Below, piece by piece: positions 21,394 to 30,994 of a stretch of DNA of 64,000 nucleotides. Source of the stretch: an uncultured Pelagibacteraceae bacterium. Its GTDB lineage: Bacteria > Pseudomonadota > Alphaproteobacteria > Pelagibacterales > Pelagibacteraceae. Numbering within the stretch: position 1 is the first letter of the stretch; every line of letters begins with the position of its first letter. Under the pieces are notes generated by a model, which made no database searches, had not been told where the DNA came from, and saw nothing but the letters and a program-made list of their open reading frames with translations. A program made the translations under genes and the position numbers. The stretch spans positions 145,370-209,369 of the forward strand of contig CACBFA010000001.1 of assembly GCA_902538525.1 (NCBI GenBank), read 5' to 3'.

Positions 21394-22850
21394 TACAAAA
21401 TTTTATCTAAGACCTTTGCGGATGATAGGACTCCTGGAACACCAGCTCCAGGATGAGTGCCCGCTCCAACAAAATATAAACCGTCATAAACCTCAGATTT
21501 ATTATGAAATCTAAAGTATGCTGATTGAGAAAATTTTGGCTGAATTGAAAAACCAGAGCCATATTTTGTGTTTAATTCATTCTCAAAATAATCAGGAGTT
21601 AAATAAAAATCATCTACAATATTTTCTCTTAAGTTAGGTAATAAACTTTTTTCCATTTTATCTATCACAAGTTTTTTTAGATTCTCACCTTCGATTGACC
21701 AGTTTATTCCTGATTTATTATTAGGTACAGGCACTAATACATAAAAGCAATCATGGTCTTTTGGTGCCATACTCGAGTCAGTCGCGGTAGGCCTATGTAG
21801 GTAATAGCTTATATCGTTATTTAATTTTTTGTTTACAAATATATCATCCAAGTGTTCTTTGTACTTATCGCCAAACTTTATAGTATGATGTTCAACATTT
21901 TCGTATTTTTTCTTTGTTCCAAAATAATAAACAAACAAACCCATTGAATATTCCATTCTATTTATCTTCCAATTAAATAAGGTGTTATATTTTTGATTAT
22001 TTAGCATTTTTGAATAAACACCGGGAGGATCTGCATTACAAACAACGTTATCTGCTTTAATTTCCTCATCTTCACTTGTCACAACCCCGACAACTCTTTT
22101 ATTTTCTGTAAGCAAGTTTTTAACTTCTTTACCTTTAATAATTGTAACATCTTCTTCTAACATCAATTTCTCAAATCCTTTTATGATTTGTCCTGTTCCA
22201 CCCATTGAATAATGAATTCCCCATTTTTTTTCTAAATATAAAATTAATCCATATATAGAGGTTGTAGTAAAAGGATTCCCACCTACCAATAATGGGTGCA
22301 TACTAAATAATCTTCTTAGTTTTTCATTTTCAATAAAACTACTAACCAAAGAATAAACAGATTTATAACTTTTTAAACTTAGCAATGCAGGAATTTGCTT
22401 AAACATAAATGAAGGTTTATCAAATGGCACATCTGATAATTCTGAATAACCCTTATCAAATATTTTTTTTGTAAATTTAAGTAAATTTCTGTAACCCACA
22501 ACGTCTTTATGGTTGATTAATGCAATTTGCTCTTCCATTTTCTTTTCATCTGCTGAATAATCGAAATGGCTTCCATCTTCAAAAACAAATCTGTACCAAG
22601 TATCCAAATCTTTTATTTTTATGTAATCATCTGGATTTTTATTAAAAAGTTTAAAAATTTCATAAATTAAATAAGGAGCAGTTATTACAGTTGGTCCACC
22701 ATCATAAGTAAACCCATTCCTTTTAAATACTCTGGCTCTTCCACCTAAATCTTTTTGTTTTTCAATTAAAGTAACTTTATGACCTTTTGCTCGAAGTCTA
22801 AGAGCTGCCGCCATACCACCAAAACCTGATCCAATTACAATGGAATTCAT
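21393..22850 (-). CDS. crtI: phytoene desaturase
   Basis: VIGSGFGGMAAALRLRAKGHKVTLIEK, DGGPTVITAPYL, FVGAGTHPGAGVPGVLSSAKVL. Confidence 0.95.
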   Translation of the reverse strand: MNSIVIGSGFGGMAAALRLRAKGHKVTLIEKQKDLGGRARVFKRNGFTYDGGPTVITAPYLIYEIFKLFNKNPDDYIKIKDLDTWYRFVFEDGSHFDYSADEKKMEEQIALINHKDVVGYRNLLKFTKKIFDKGYSELSDVPFDKPSFMFKQIPALLSLKSYKSVYSLVSSFIENEKLRRLFSMHPLLVGGNPFTTTSIYGLILYLEKKWGIHYSMGGTGQIIKGFEKLMLEEDVTIIKGKEVKNLLTENKRVVGVVTSEDEEIKADNVVCNADPPGVYSKMLNNQKYNTLFNWKINRMEYSMGLFVYYFGTKKKYENVEHHTIKFGDKYKEHLDDIFVNKKLNNDISYYLHRPTATDSSMAPKDHDCFYVLVPVPNNKSGINWSIEGENLKKLVIDKMEKSLLPNLRENIVDDFYLTPDYFENELNTKYGSGFSIQPKFSQSAYFRFHNKSEVYDGLYFVGAGTHPGAGVPGVLSSAKVLDKIL

Positions 22851-22898
22851 ATTCCCTAATTTACATTATTTTTATAAAATTTGATAAACTATCTTCGT

Positions 22899-23396
22899 TT
22901 AAGAACTGATTTTCTTTAATTCTGTCTTTGTTTCTTCAAGATTTTTATTAAACAAATTATCAAGTTTAGACTTATCAACAGATGTTGTAATAATTTTTTT
23001 CACAGATTCTACAGCAATATTAATTGATGAATCTTTAATTTCTTTAATAGCATTATCCTTCATTTGAGAGATTTTAGTTTTTGCTAGACTTTTCTTGAGT
23101 TCAGCTGATTTATGAAATTTATCATTCATTTCAATTACAAATCTTTCAGTTTCATCTTTTGACTGCTGCATAATCTTTTCACTCTCAATTTTTGCAGTAT
23201 CTAGCTTCTTTTGCGCCTCATCCAATAGTCTTTTAGATTCAGCTCGTAGTTTTTCACTTTCATCAATCTCGTTTTTGATATCAGTAATCATTTTGCTCAA
23301 TAAATTATTAACATTTTGAGGAACTTTTAAATAAATTAGCACTCCAAAAAATATTACAAAAGATACTGCTACCCAAAATGTTGCATCAAATGCCAT
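22899..23396 (-). CDS. atpF: ATP synthase F0 subunit b
   Basis: MAFDATFWVAVSFVIFFGVLIYLKVP then long charged helix; start taken at 23396. Confidence 0.88.
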   Translation of the reverse strand: MAFDATFWVAVSFVIFFGVLIYLKVPQNVNNLLSKMITDIKNEIDESEKLRAESKRLLDEAQKKLDTAKIESEKIMQQSKDETERFVIEMNDKFHKSAELKKSLAKTKISQMKDNAIKEIKDSSINIAVESVKKIITTSVDKSKLDNLFNKNLEETKTELKKISS

Positions 23397-23976
23397 TATG
23401 TTTTTCCATTTCTTTTTTAGAAAGATCTTCAACTATGGCTGAAAGACTACTTTTATTTATATCTTCACCAATTAATTGTTTAACTAGATCAGAGGATGTC
23501 TCAATTGCAATTTTAGTAATTTTCTCTTGAGAAGTTTTTTTTAATTGGTTTATTTCTTCTTCAGCTTTTATTATTTCTTTTTCAATATCCTTTTCTAAAG
23601 ATAATCTTTTATTATTTATATCGTCCAAAACTTTTTGTCTTTCACTATTAAAAAAGTTTTTCGCCTCAGTTTTTGTATCATTGATAATTTTATCAAATTC
23701 TTTAACTTTTTTTTCAGTTTCTTCCCGTTGCTTGTCTGCAGTTTCGATATTCTCTAAGATTTGTGATTTTCTGGTTTCAAGATTGTTACTAATCTTTGGT
23801 AGTATGAACTTAGATAAAATTATAAATAATAATCCAAAAGTAAGTACTAACCAAAAAATTTGAGATATCCAAAACTCGGGATTAAGCTGGGGCATGCCTC
23901 CACTCTCAGCGCTTTGAGCGCTATAAGTAAAGATAAGACTTAAAGCTAGAAATTGAAAAATTATCTTTTTCAACAT
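23386..23976 (-). CDS. atpG: ATP synthase F0 subunit b'
   Basis: MPQLNPEFWISQIFWLVLTFGLLFIILSKFILPKI plus coiled helix; position between atpE and atpF. Confidence 0.88.
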   Translation of the reverse strand: MLKKIIFQFLALSLIFTYSAQSAESGGMPQLNPEFWISQIFWLVLTFGLLFIILSKFILPKISNNLETRKSQILENIETADKQREETEKKVKEFDKIINDTKTEAKNFFNSERQKVLDDINNKRLSLEKDIEKEIIKAEEEINQLKKTSQEKITKIAIETSSDLVKQLIGEDINKSSLSAIVEDLSKKEMEKHNGI

Positions 23977-23979
23977 TAA

Positions 23980-24207
23980 TTAAAACGCGAAAAGAATAAT
24001 TAATGCAACAACTAATCCAAATAAACCAGTCGCTTCCGCTAATGCAAAGCCTAATAGCAAGTTTGGAAACTGCTTTTGAGCTGCGGATGGATTTCTCATT
24101 GCACCTGAAAGATAATTTCCAAAAATTATCCCAATTCCAACTCCTGCACCTGCAAGCGCAATTGCTGCTAGTCCTGCTCCTATCATTTTTGCTGCTTCTA
24201 ATTCCAT
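23980..24207 (-). CDS. atpE: ATP synthase F0 subunit c
   Basis: AKMIGAGLAAIALAGAGVGIGIIFGNYLSGAMRNPSA...ALAEATGLFGLVVALIILFAF. Confidence 0.97.
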   Translation of the reverse strand: MELEAAKMIGAGLAAIALAGAGVGIGIIFGNYLSGAMRNPSAAQKQFPNLLLGFALAEATGLFGLVVALIILFAF

Positions 24208-24226
24208 TATATCCTCCTTATGTTAA

Positions 24227-24958
24227 TTAATGGTGTAAATTTAATGCATCATTCAAATAGATACATGTTAAAATTGCAAATACATATGCTTGAAGAAAAG
24301 CAACTAATATCTCCAAACCTGTTAATGCAACTGAAAAACCTAGTGGTAGCCAGCCCCCAACAATTCCTAAGCTAACTACGAAACCTCCAAAAACTTTCAT
24401 CATCGTATGGCCTGCCATCATATTTGCAAACAATCTAACTGATAAACTAATTGGTCTACTTAAGTATGAAATTATTTCTATAACAACTATTAATGGCAAT
24501 AAAACCATTGGAACTCCACTTGGCACAAAAAGTTTTAAGTATCCAAGTCCATGTTTAATAAATCCAATTATTGTTACTCCTATAAATATAAATGCTGCTA
24601 ATACAAAAGTTACAATGATGTGGCTAGTGACAGTAAAAGAGTATGGTATCATCCCAAACATGTTACAAAATAAAACAAACATGAATAAAGAAAATATGAA
24701 AGAAAAGTAAGGTTTAGCTTTTGATCCAGCTGTATCACTTATCATTTTTGAGATAAAAGAGTAACTGAGTTCTGCAAGTAATTGAATTTTATTTGGTATG
24801 ATAGATCTCTTCGTACCTAAATTAAAAATAATTAATATTGTTAGTGAACTTATAACCATAAACAAACTCGCGTTTGTGAATGAAATATCTATGTTATTTA
24901 TTTTAATTTCTGGACCAATTCGGTAAACATTGAATTGGTACATTGGATTTGCTGCCAT
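24227..24958 (-). CDS. atpB: ATP synthase F0 subunit a
   Basis: SLSVRLFANMMAGHTMMKVFGGF, LEILVAFLQAYVFAILTCIYLNDAL. Confidence 0.97.
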   Translation of the reverse strand: MAANPMYQFNVYRIGPEIKINNIDISFTNASLFMVISSLTILIIFNLGTKRSIIPNKIQLLAELSYSFISKMISDTAGSKAKPYFSFIFSLFMFVLFCNMFGMIPYSFTVTSHIIVTFVLAAFIFIGVTIIGFIKHGLGYLKLFVPSGVPMVLLPLIVVIEIISYLSRPISLSVRLFANMMAGHTMMKVFGGFVVSLGIVGGWLPLGFSVALTGLEILVAFLQAYVFAILTCIYLNDALNLHH

Positions 24959-24965
24959 TTGCCTA

Positions 24966-25241
24966 CTATTTTTGCATTTTTTTCGCTGATCTAATAACGT
25001 TCATAATCCCAGCTATCACACCAATAAAAAAAAATATTAAAATTAACCAAGGTTTAGTACCAAACCAATTGTCTAAAATAAACCCAATAATTGTCCCAAC
25101 AGCTACTGCAGATACCAATTCCGTGCTCATTTTGAAGGCTGACCCCATACTTGAGCCTTTATTTCCCTCTTGAGATTTTTTGTCTTTATCAGTTTTATTT
25201 TTTGCAATTTTTAGGCGAGTTTTAAACTGGTCTTCATCCAT
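24966..25241 (-). CDS. atpI: ATP synthase accessory protein AtpI / AtpZ-like
   Basis: AVGTIIGFILDNWFGTKPWLILIFFFIGVIAGIMNV. Confidence 0.85.
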   Translation of the reverse strand: MDEDQFKTRLKIAKNKTDKDKKSQEGNKGSSMGSAFKMSTELVSAVAVGTIIGFILDNWFGTKPWLILIFFFIGVIAGIMNVIRSAKKMQK

Positions 25242-25243
25242 TA

Positions 25244-27817
25244 TTAAGCAACCATATTCTCTGCTTTTTGAAGATCTACAGCAACTAGTTGGCTAATTCC
25301 TTTTTCTGGCATTGTTACGCCATATAGTCTGTCCATTTTAGACATGGTTAAAGCGTGGTGAGTTACAATAATAAATCTTGTAGATGTAATTTTAGTTAGT
25401 TCAGTTAAAAGATTGCAAAATCTTGTTACATTCGCATCGTCGAGAGGTGCGTCTACTTCATCGAGAACACATATCGGAGCTGGATTAGTAAGAAACACTG
25501 CAAAGATTAAAGATAAAGCTGTCAAGGCTTGTTCACCTCCAGATAATAAAGTTATTGATTGTAATCTTTTTCCTGGTGGACTTACTAACATTTCTAATCC
25601 TGCATCTAAAGGATCATCAGAGTCTACTAGTTCTAGCTTCGCGCTACCCCCATTAAATAGTTTGGTATAAACTTCATTAAACTTTCTATTAACTTTTTCA
25701 AAAGCATCTAGAAGTCTTTCTCTGCCTTTCTGATTAAGTTCAGTAATACTTTCTTTTAATTTTATAATTGCAGTTACTAAATCTTGTCTATCTTTTTCCA
25801 TTTTCTTAATTTCATCTTCATATTTTGAAGTTTCTTCATCTGCTCTTAAGTTAACTGAACCTAATTTTTCTCTTTCTCTTTTTTTTTCATCAAGCAATTC
25901 CTCTTGTGTTACTGTATCTGGATATTCAGAAGCATCTTTTAAATTTGAAAAATTTAGTATATCATCTTCTTTTAAATTAAGTTCTGTTGATACTCTTTCT
26001 AATAAATCATTTCTTCTTTTATTCAAACCATCAATTGTTGCTCCAGAGCTTGCTTTTCGCTCTCTTATTTCAATAGACTCTTCCTTTGTTGTACTTAGAT
26101 TACTTCTTAATTCGTTAATCTCTTTATCTAGTTCATCTATTAATATTTCATTATCACTTTTTTCTTTTTCAGAAATTCTTAAACTTTCAGATATTTGTCC
26201 TTTTCTTTCAGCTTGTGTTTGAGGTTGTTTTTCTAGGTCATTTAATTTTTTTTGTTGAGTATCTTTTCTACTATTTAATTCATTAATCATTTTTTCAGAA
26301 TTTACCAATAGGTTTTTCCAACTTTCTATTTCTTGGTCAATTATTTTAATTCTTTCACTTCTCTTGATTGATTCTTTTTTAATATTTTGATTTGTACTAA
26401 ATGCTTCAGCATATTCTTCCTGTAGACTTTTGATTTCTTCGTTTTTCTTAGTTACTGTTACAGCTAAATCGTCATCATGCATTTCATTAATTTTCATTTT
26501 TAAAAATGAAAGATTTATTTTGCATTCATCTATTAAATTAGTTGCACCATTGATATTATTCTCTGAGAGCATTTCTTTTGCTTTATCTAACTGCTCGCTT
26601 GCTAAATCAATAGTTTCTGAGTTCTTTTTTAGAGTATCAAGGTTTAGATTTTCTAGTATTCTCTCTAATTTATCCTGCTCATCTTTTAATTTTCCTTTTG
26701 CATTTACCAAATCTAAACCTGACAATTTTTCAGTTTCATAATATTTTGAATCGACTATAATTAATTTTTCTTTTTCTTCTCTAAGTCTTTTTTCATTAGA
26801 GTTTGCGTCGATGATTATGCTTTTTTCTCTAACAATATCCTCATCTATTACACTTAAAGCTTTTCTAATTGATTGTATTTCATCATTAACCCTGTCTTTC
26901 TCTTCATCTAAACTCTTTAACTCCAAATTTAATCTTTGTATTTTTGATAAGTTTTCTTGATTTTTTTCTCTTATAGGATTTACATTCTTATTCTTTTCAA
27001 TAATCTTCATGCTTAAATCCTCTAATTTATCATTGAAGGACTTAACTTGATCATCAGCCTCATTGTTGATCTCATTCTCTACTTTAATTTCATTATCAAT
27101 TTCTAAAAGACGTAAATAATATAAACCTGCCTCAACTTTTTTTATTTCTTCTGAAATAGATTTGTATTTTGCAGCCTCTTCAGCTTGCTTTTGCAAATTT
27201 GCTAATTGTCTTTCCTGCTGTCTTCTTAATTCATCTGCCCTTTTTAAATTATTTTCAGCAGCGCCTAATCTTAATTCTGCTTCGTGTCTTCTAACATGTA
27301 AACCTGCTATACCAGCTGCCTCTTCTAAGATAGCTCTTCGATCAGAAGGTTTTGCCGTGACTAATGCTCCAATTCTACCTTGACTAATAATCGAAGGTGA
27401 ATGAGCACCTGTTGATAAATCGGCAAAAAACATTTGAGCATCTTTAGCCCTAACTTCTTTGCCATTTATATAAAATTTTGAGCCTTTATCTTTTTCTATT
27501 TTTCTTCTTATTTCAATTTCATCGAGCTCATTATATTGAAGAGGACCATCTTTATTATCATTTGATAAACTCACTAAAACTTCTGCAATATTTTTTGATG
27601 GTTTGTTTGAAGTTCCAGAAAATATAACATCTTCCATTCCCGAACCTCTCATACTTTTTGCTGATGTCTCCCCCATACACCATCGCAGTGACTCCACTAT
27701 ATTTGATTTACCGCAACCGTTTGGACCAACTATTCCAGTCAAACCTTCTTCAATCAGGAAATTCGTTTTTTCAGCAAAAGACTTAAATCCATTTATTTGG
27801 ATTTTTTTAAATTCCAT
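25244..27817 (-). CDS. smc: chromosome segregation protein SMC (short, hinge not recognisable)
   Basis: GPNGCGKSN Walker A, LLSGGEQALTALSLIFA signature, CVLDEVDAPLDDANV Walker B; 857 aa. Confidence 0.93.
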   Translation of the reverse strand: MEFKKIQINGFKSFAEKTNFLIEEGLTGIVGPNGCGKSNIVESLRWCMGETSAKSMRGSGMEDVIFSGTSNKPSKNIAEVLVSLSNDNKDGPLQYNELDEIEIRRKIEKDKGSKFYINGKEVRAKDAQMFFADLSTGAHSPSIISQGRIGALVTAKPSDRRAILEEAAGIAGLHVRRHEAELRLGAAENNLKRADELRRQQERQLANLQKQAEEAAKYKSISEEIKKVEAGLYYLRLLEIDNEIKVENEINNEADDQVKSFNDKLEDLSMKIIEKNKNVNPIREKNQENLSKIQRLNLELKSLDEEKDRVNDEIQSIRKALSVIDEDIVREKSIIIDANSNEKRLREEKEKLIIVDSKYYETEKLSGLDLVNAKGKLKDEQDKLERILENLNLDTLKKNSETIDLASEQLDKAKEMLSENNINGATNLIDECKINLSFLKMKINEMHDDDLAVTVTKKNEEIKSLQEEYAEAFSTNQNIKKESIKRSERIKIIDQEIESWKNLLVNSEKMINELNSRKDTQQKKLNDLEKQPQTQAERKGQISESLRISEKEKSDNEILIDELDKEINELRSNLSTTKEESIEIRERKASSGATIDGLNKRRNDLLERVSTELNLKEDDILNFSNLKDASEYPDTVTQEELLDEKKREREKLGSVNLRADEETSKYEDEIKKMEKDRQDLVTAIIKLKESITELNQKGRERLLDAFEKVNRKFNEVYTKLFNGGSAKLELVDSDDPLDAGLEMLVSPPGKRLQSITLLSGGEQALTALSLIFAVFLTNPAPICVLDEVDAPLDDANVTRFCNLLTELTKITSTRFIIVTHHALTMSKMDRLYGVTMPEKGISQLVAVDLQKAENMVA

Positions 27818-27825
27818 TCACTGAC

Positions 27826-28401
27826 TTATATCAGTTTTTCTATGTATTTTTTTAATTTTTTGTAGTTTGAGTGATTTTCAAACTTTTTTCCGTTAATTAT
27901 GACTGTAGGAGTAGAATCCACTTTGTACTTTTTAACACCTTCGATTCGGTCTTCTAAAATATGATCCTCTATTTTTTTATTTGCTAAACACTTATCAAAA
28001 TCTAGATTATATTTAGTATTATCAATAAATTTTTTCATTGCTTGATTTGCTTCTATTTCATTTTTTCCTTTGATCCACTTATCTTGATTTAAATAGAGGT
28101 GATGCAAAATTTCATGCTCACCGTCATTTCTACAATGTGCTAATTTAGTTGCATTAAATGCTATGATATCTAGTGGAAAGCTTTTAAATTCTATTGAGAT
28201 CAATCCTTTATCAATAAAGTCTTCTTTTAGTTTAGGATAAATATTTTTATGAAAATTTGCACAAAAACTGCAAGTTAAAGATTCAAAAACCATTAACTTA
28301 ACTTTTGAGTCCGCATTCCCTACTAAAATTGGTTTAACTTCAGAATTAGCATTAATGAAATTTAAAAAGATTAAAATTGATACAAGTATTATTTTTTTCA
28401 T
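27826..28401 (-). CDS. DsbA-like thiol oxidoreductase, exported
   Basis: Signal-like N-terminus; FESLTCSFCANFHKNIYPKL (CSFC), DSTPTVIINGKKF. Confidence 0.88.
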   Translation of the reverse strand: MKKIILVSILIFLNFINANSEVKPILVGNADSKVKLMVFESLTCSFCANFHKNIYPKLKEDFIDKGLISIEFKSFPLDIIAFNATKLAHCRNDGEHEILHHLYLNQDKWIKGKNEIEANQAMKKFIDNTKYNLDFDKCLANKKIEDHILEDRIEGVKKYKVDSTPTVIINGKKFENHSNYKKLKKYIEKLI

Positions 28402-28880
28402 TTTGTCTTAAAGTGCTTACTAAGCTCTAACAGTGAATTTTTTATTTTGTCATTTTTAATATTTTTTATGCTCTTTATATGTTTATTTTTTGTCGCATTA
28501 ATAGTGCTATCTTTGCGGCTTTCTTCAATTTTTCCATCAAATGTATTCAATTTAATGTCATCCAAAACATGATAGCCAAAAAAAACATTAATTTTTTTTA
28601 TTATTTCTTTTTTAGAATACTCAAGATCAACTTCATTTCCCCTCTTTACCAAAATATTTAAACGACTGCCCGATAACTTATTTGAACTTTTATATGACCT
28701 AGGAAAGCTAACTTTAAATAAATCTTTACCTACTAAATATTTCCAATTATCTAAAGTTTCATTATAAATTTTACCTTTTTTACTAATTATTCTTTTTGCT
28801 TCTGTGGGTAAAGTATCTTTAAAAGATCTTAAACCTTGAATGAAATTATATCTCTGCTTAGAATTATATTTTTGACTCAT
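28398..28880 (-). CDS. DUF721 (DciA-like) protein
   Basis: N-terminal DUF721-like pattern with NWKYLVGKDL; position between mutY and dsbA-like/smc. Confidence 0.65.
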   Translation of the reverse strand: MSQKYNSKQRYNFIQGLRSFKDTLPTEAKRIISKKGKIYNETLDNWKYLVGKDLFKVSFPRSYKSSNKLSGSRLNILVKRGNEVDLEYSKKEIIKKINVFFGYHVLDDIKLNTFDGKIEESRKDSTINATKNKHIKSIKNIKNDKIKNSLLELSKHFKTK

Positions 28881-29873
28881 ATGAATAGTAAAAACATATC
28901 AAATAAAATTCTACATTGGTACGATAATAATAAAAGAATTTTACCTTGGAGAAAAAAAATTTCTCAGAGGCAAAAAGAATATTATACGTTTGTTAGCGAA
29001 TTTATGTTACAGCAAACTCAAGTAAAAACAGTTATTCCTTATTTTGAAAAATTTGTAAAACAAATTCCAACCTTTCAATCATTGGCAAATGTTCAAGAAA
29101 AGATCTTAATGAAACATTGGGAAGGCCTTGGTTATTATTCAAGAGCAAGAAATCTAAAAAAAAGTGCAATTATAATTGTTAGAGATTTCCATGGTAAGTT
29201 GCCAAGATCCTATGATAAGTTGTTACAATTACCAGGAGTAGGTGAATATACATCTAGAGCAATAATGTCTATAGCATTTAACCTTAAAACTATTCCTTTA
29301 GATGGAAATGTAGAGAGAATTCTTAAAAGAACTCTATATTTAAAAAAGCAGAATGAGATATCTAAAGATTTTTTAAAAACAAAAATTAATTTTTTTGGAC
29401 TATCCAATCGCGCTAGTGATTACTCCCAAGCAATCATGGAGATTGGTGCTTTAATATGCAAACCAAAAAATCCAAGTTGTAAAGAATGTCCATTAAATAA
29501 AAATTGCATATCTCTAAAAAAAAATGATTTTGAATTAACCAAATTTAATAAAGAAATAAAAACTAAATATTTTGAAGCTACTATTTACAAAAAACATAAT
29601 AACTACTTATTAGTCAAAAATGATAAATTTAAATTTTTAAAAAATATGCCAATTTTTCCTATGACTGAAGTCCAAGAAAGCAAGTATAAATATTCAAGTA
29701 ATAAAAAAATTAATATAAAATTATCTAATATGGAAATGAAAATTTTGTTAAATAATTCAAAAAGACCTCCAAAGATTAAAAATAAAATATTAATTAAAAA
29801 AGATAAATTAAGCTCAGAAATAATTCCATCATTTACTAAAAAAATATTTTATACCATTTCAAAATCTGAATGA
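28881..29873 (+). CDS. mutY: A/G-specific adenine glycosylase
   Basis: MNSKNISNKILHWYDNNKRILPWRK, EFMLQQTQVKTVIPYFEKF, LPGVGEYTSRAI, CKPKNPSCKECPLNKNC FeS motif; start placed at 28881. Confidence 0.94.
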   Translation: MNSKNISNKILHWYDNNKRILPWRKKISQRQKEYYTFVSEFMLQQTQVKTVIPYFEKFVKQIPTFQSLANVQEKILMKHWEGLGYYSRARNLKKSAIIIVRDFHGKLPRSYDKLLQLPGVGEYTSRAIMSIAFNLKTIPLDGNVERILKRTLYLKKQNEISKDFLKTKINFFGLSNRASDYSQAIMEIGALICKPKNPSCKECPLNKNCISLKKNDFELTKFNKEIKTKYFEATIYKKHNNYLLVKNDKFKFLKNMPIFPMTEVQESKYKYSSNKKINIKLSNMEMKILLNNSKRPPKIKNKILIKKDKLSSEIIPSFTKKIFYTISKSE

Positions 29874-30994
29874 AAAAAGTTGCAATTGTTGGAGCTGGCA
29901 TATCTGGTTTGTATCTTGCAAATGAATTAAACAAAAATACAGAAATAGACTATAAAATCTTTGAAAAAAAAGATTGCCTCAATTTAAATGAAGGTTATGG
30001 TATTCAACTTTCAGTTAATAGTATTAATTTGTTGAATAAAATAGGATTTAAAAACATTTCAGCATCAGATGTTTATTATCCAACAAAAGTTAATTTTTTC
30101 CAGGCTAATAATATTAAAAAGATTTGTGAAATTGATTTAAAACAATTCAATAATGTAAACGACCGTTACACAACACTTAAAAGATCAATATTAATAAAGT
30201 TTTTAATTGGAAACATTCCTGAGGAAAAAATTCAATTTAAAGCCGATATTCAAAATATCGAATACAATGAAAAAATTAAGATTTCTTGGAATAATAAGAA
30301 TGAAAGTTTCGATTATATAGTAATTGCAGACGGTGTTTTTTCAAAATTAAAATCCCAAATATCCAGTAATCATTTAAACCCAATTTTTAATGGGAACATT
30401 GCTTTAAGGGCGAATTTAAAACAACATGAAAAAGATAATATTTCTGTTTATATGGGTTCAAATTTTCACTATGTAACTTATCCCGTAAATCAAAAACTCG
30501 AATATAATTTCGTTGCTATAATCAAAAAGAAACTAACTACTAAAGAAATTGAAGATAAAAATATTCTTAATTCAGAAACATTTATAAAATCTTTAAAAGA
30601 CTTTATTTCAAAAAATTCTATTATAAATTTGGAAAGTTTAGCAAATATAAAGTGTTTTCCTGTATTTGTGAGCACTGAATTACCCACGCTAAAATATCAA
30701 AATACTTATTTGAGTGGAGATGCTTTATTTGCTTTTCCACCTTCTTTTGCACAAGGTGCTTCTCAAAGTATTGAAACAGCAAATGGTATTTTAGAAAATA
30801 TTACAAGTGCAAATAGTATTTATAAAGATAAGGTAAGTAAAATATTACTAGTAAATAAAAGATCAAAATTAAACCATTTTGCCTTCCATTTAACTAATCC
30901 AATAATAATATTAATTAGAAATATTGTTTTGAAATTTTTATCAAAAAATAAAAAATTTCTAGAGAGCTATCTTGGAAAAATTTATAGAAATTAA
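29870..30994 (+). CDS. FAD-dependent monooxygenase
   Basis: VAIVGAGISGLYLANEL, VIADGVFSKLKSQ, LSGDALFAFPPSFAQGASQSIE. Confidence 0.85.
   Translation: MKKVAIVGAGISGLYLANELNKNTEIDYKIFEKKDCLNLNEGYGIQLSVNSINLLNKIGFKNISASDVYYPTKVNFFQANNIKKICEIDLKQFNNVNDRYTTLKRSILIKFLIGNIPEEKIQFKADIQNIEYNEKIKISWNNKNESFDYIVIADGVFSKLKSQISSNHLNPIFNGNIALRANLKQHEKDNISVYMGSNFHYVTYPVNQKLEYNFVAIIKKKLTTKEIEDKNILNSETFIKSLKDFISKNSIINLESLANIKCFPVFVSTELPTLKYQNTYLSGDALFAFPPSFAQGASQSIETANGILENITSANSIYKDKVSKILLVNKRSKLNHFAFHLTNPIIILIRNIVLKFLSKNKKFLESYLGKIYRN

Noticed and set aside
23397-23432. N-terminal extension of atpF (MKIFLKKKWKNI)
   Set aside because: Lies in the overlap with the b' subunit gene; typical subunit b start is MAFDATFW at 23396.
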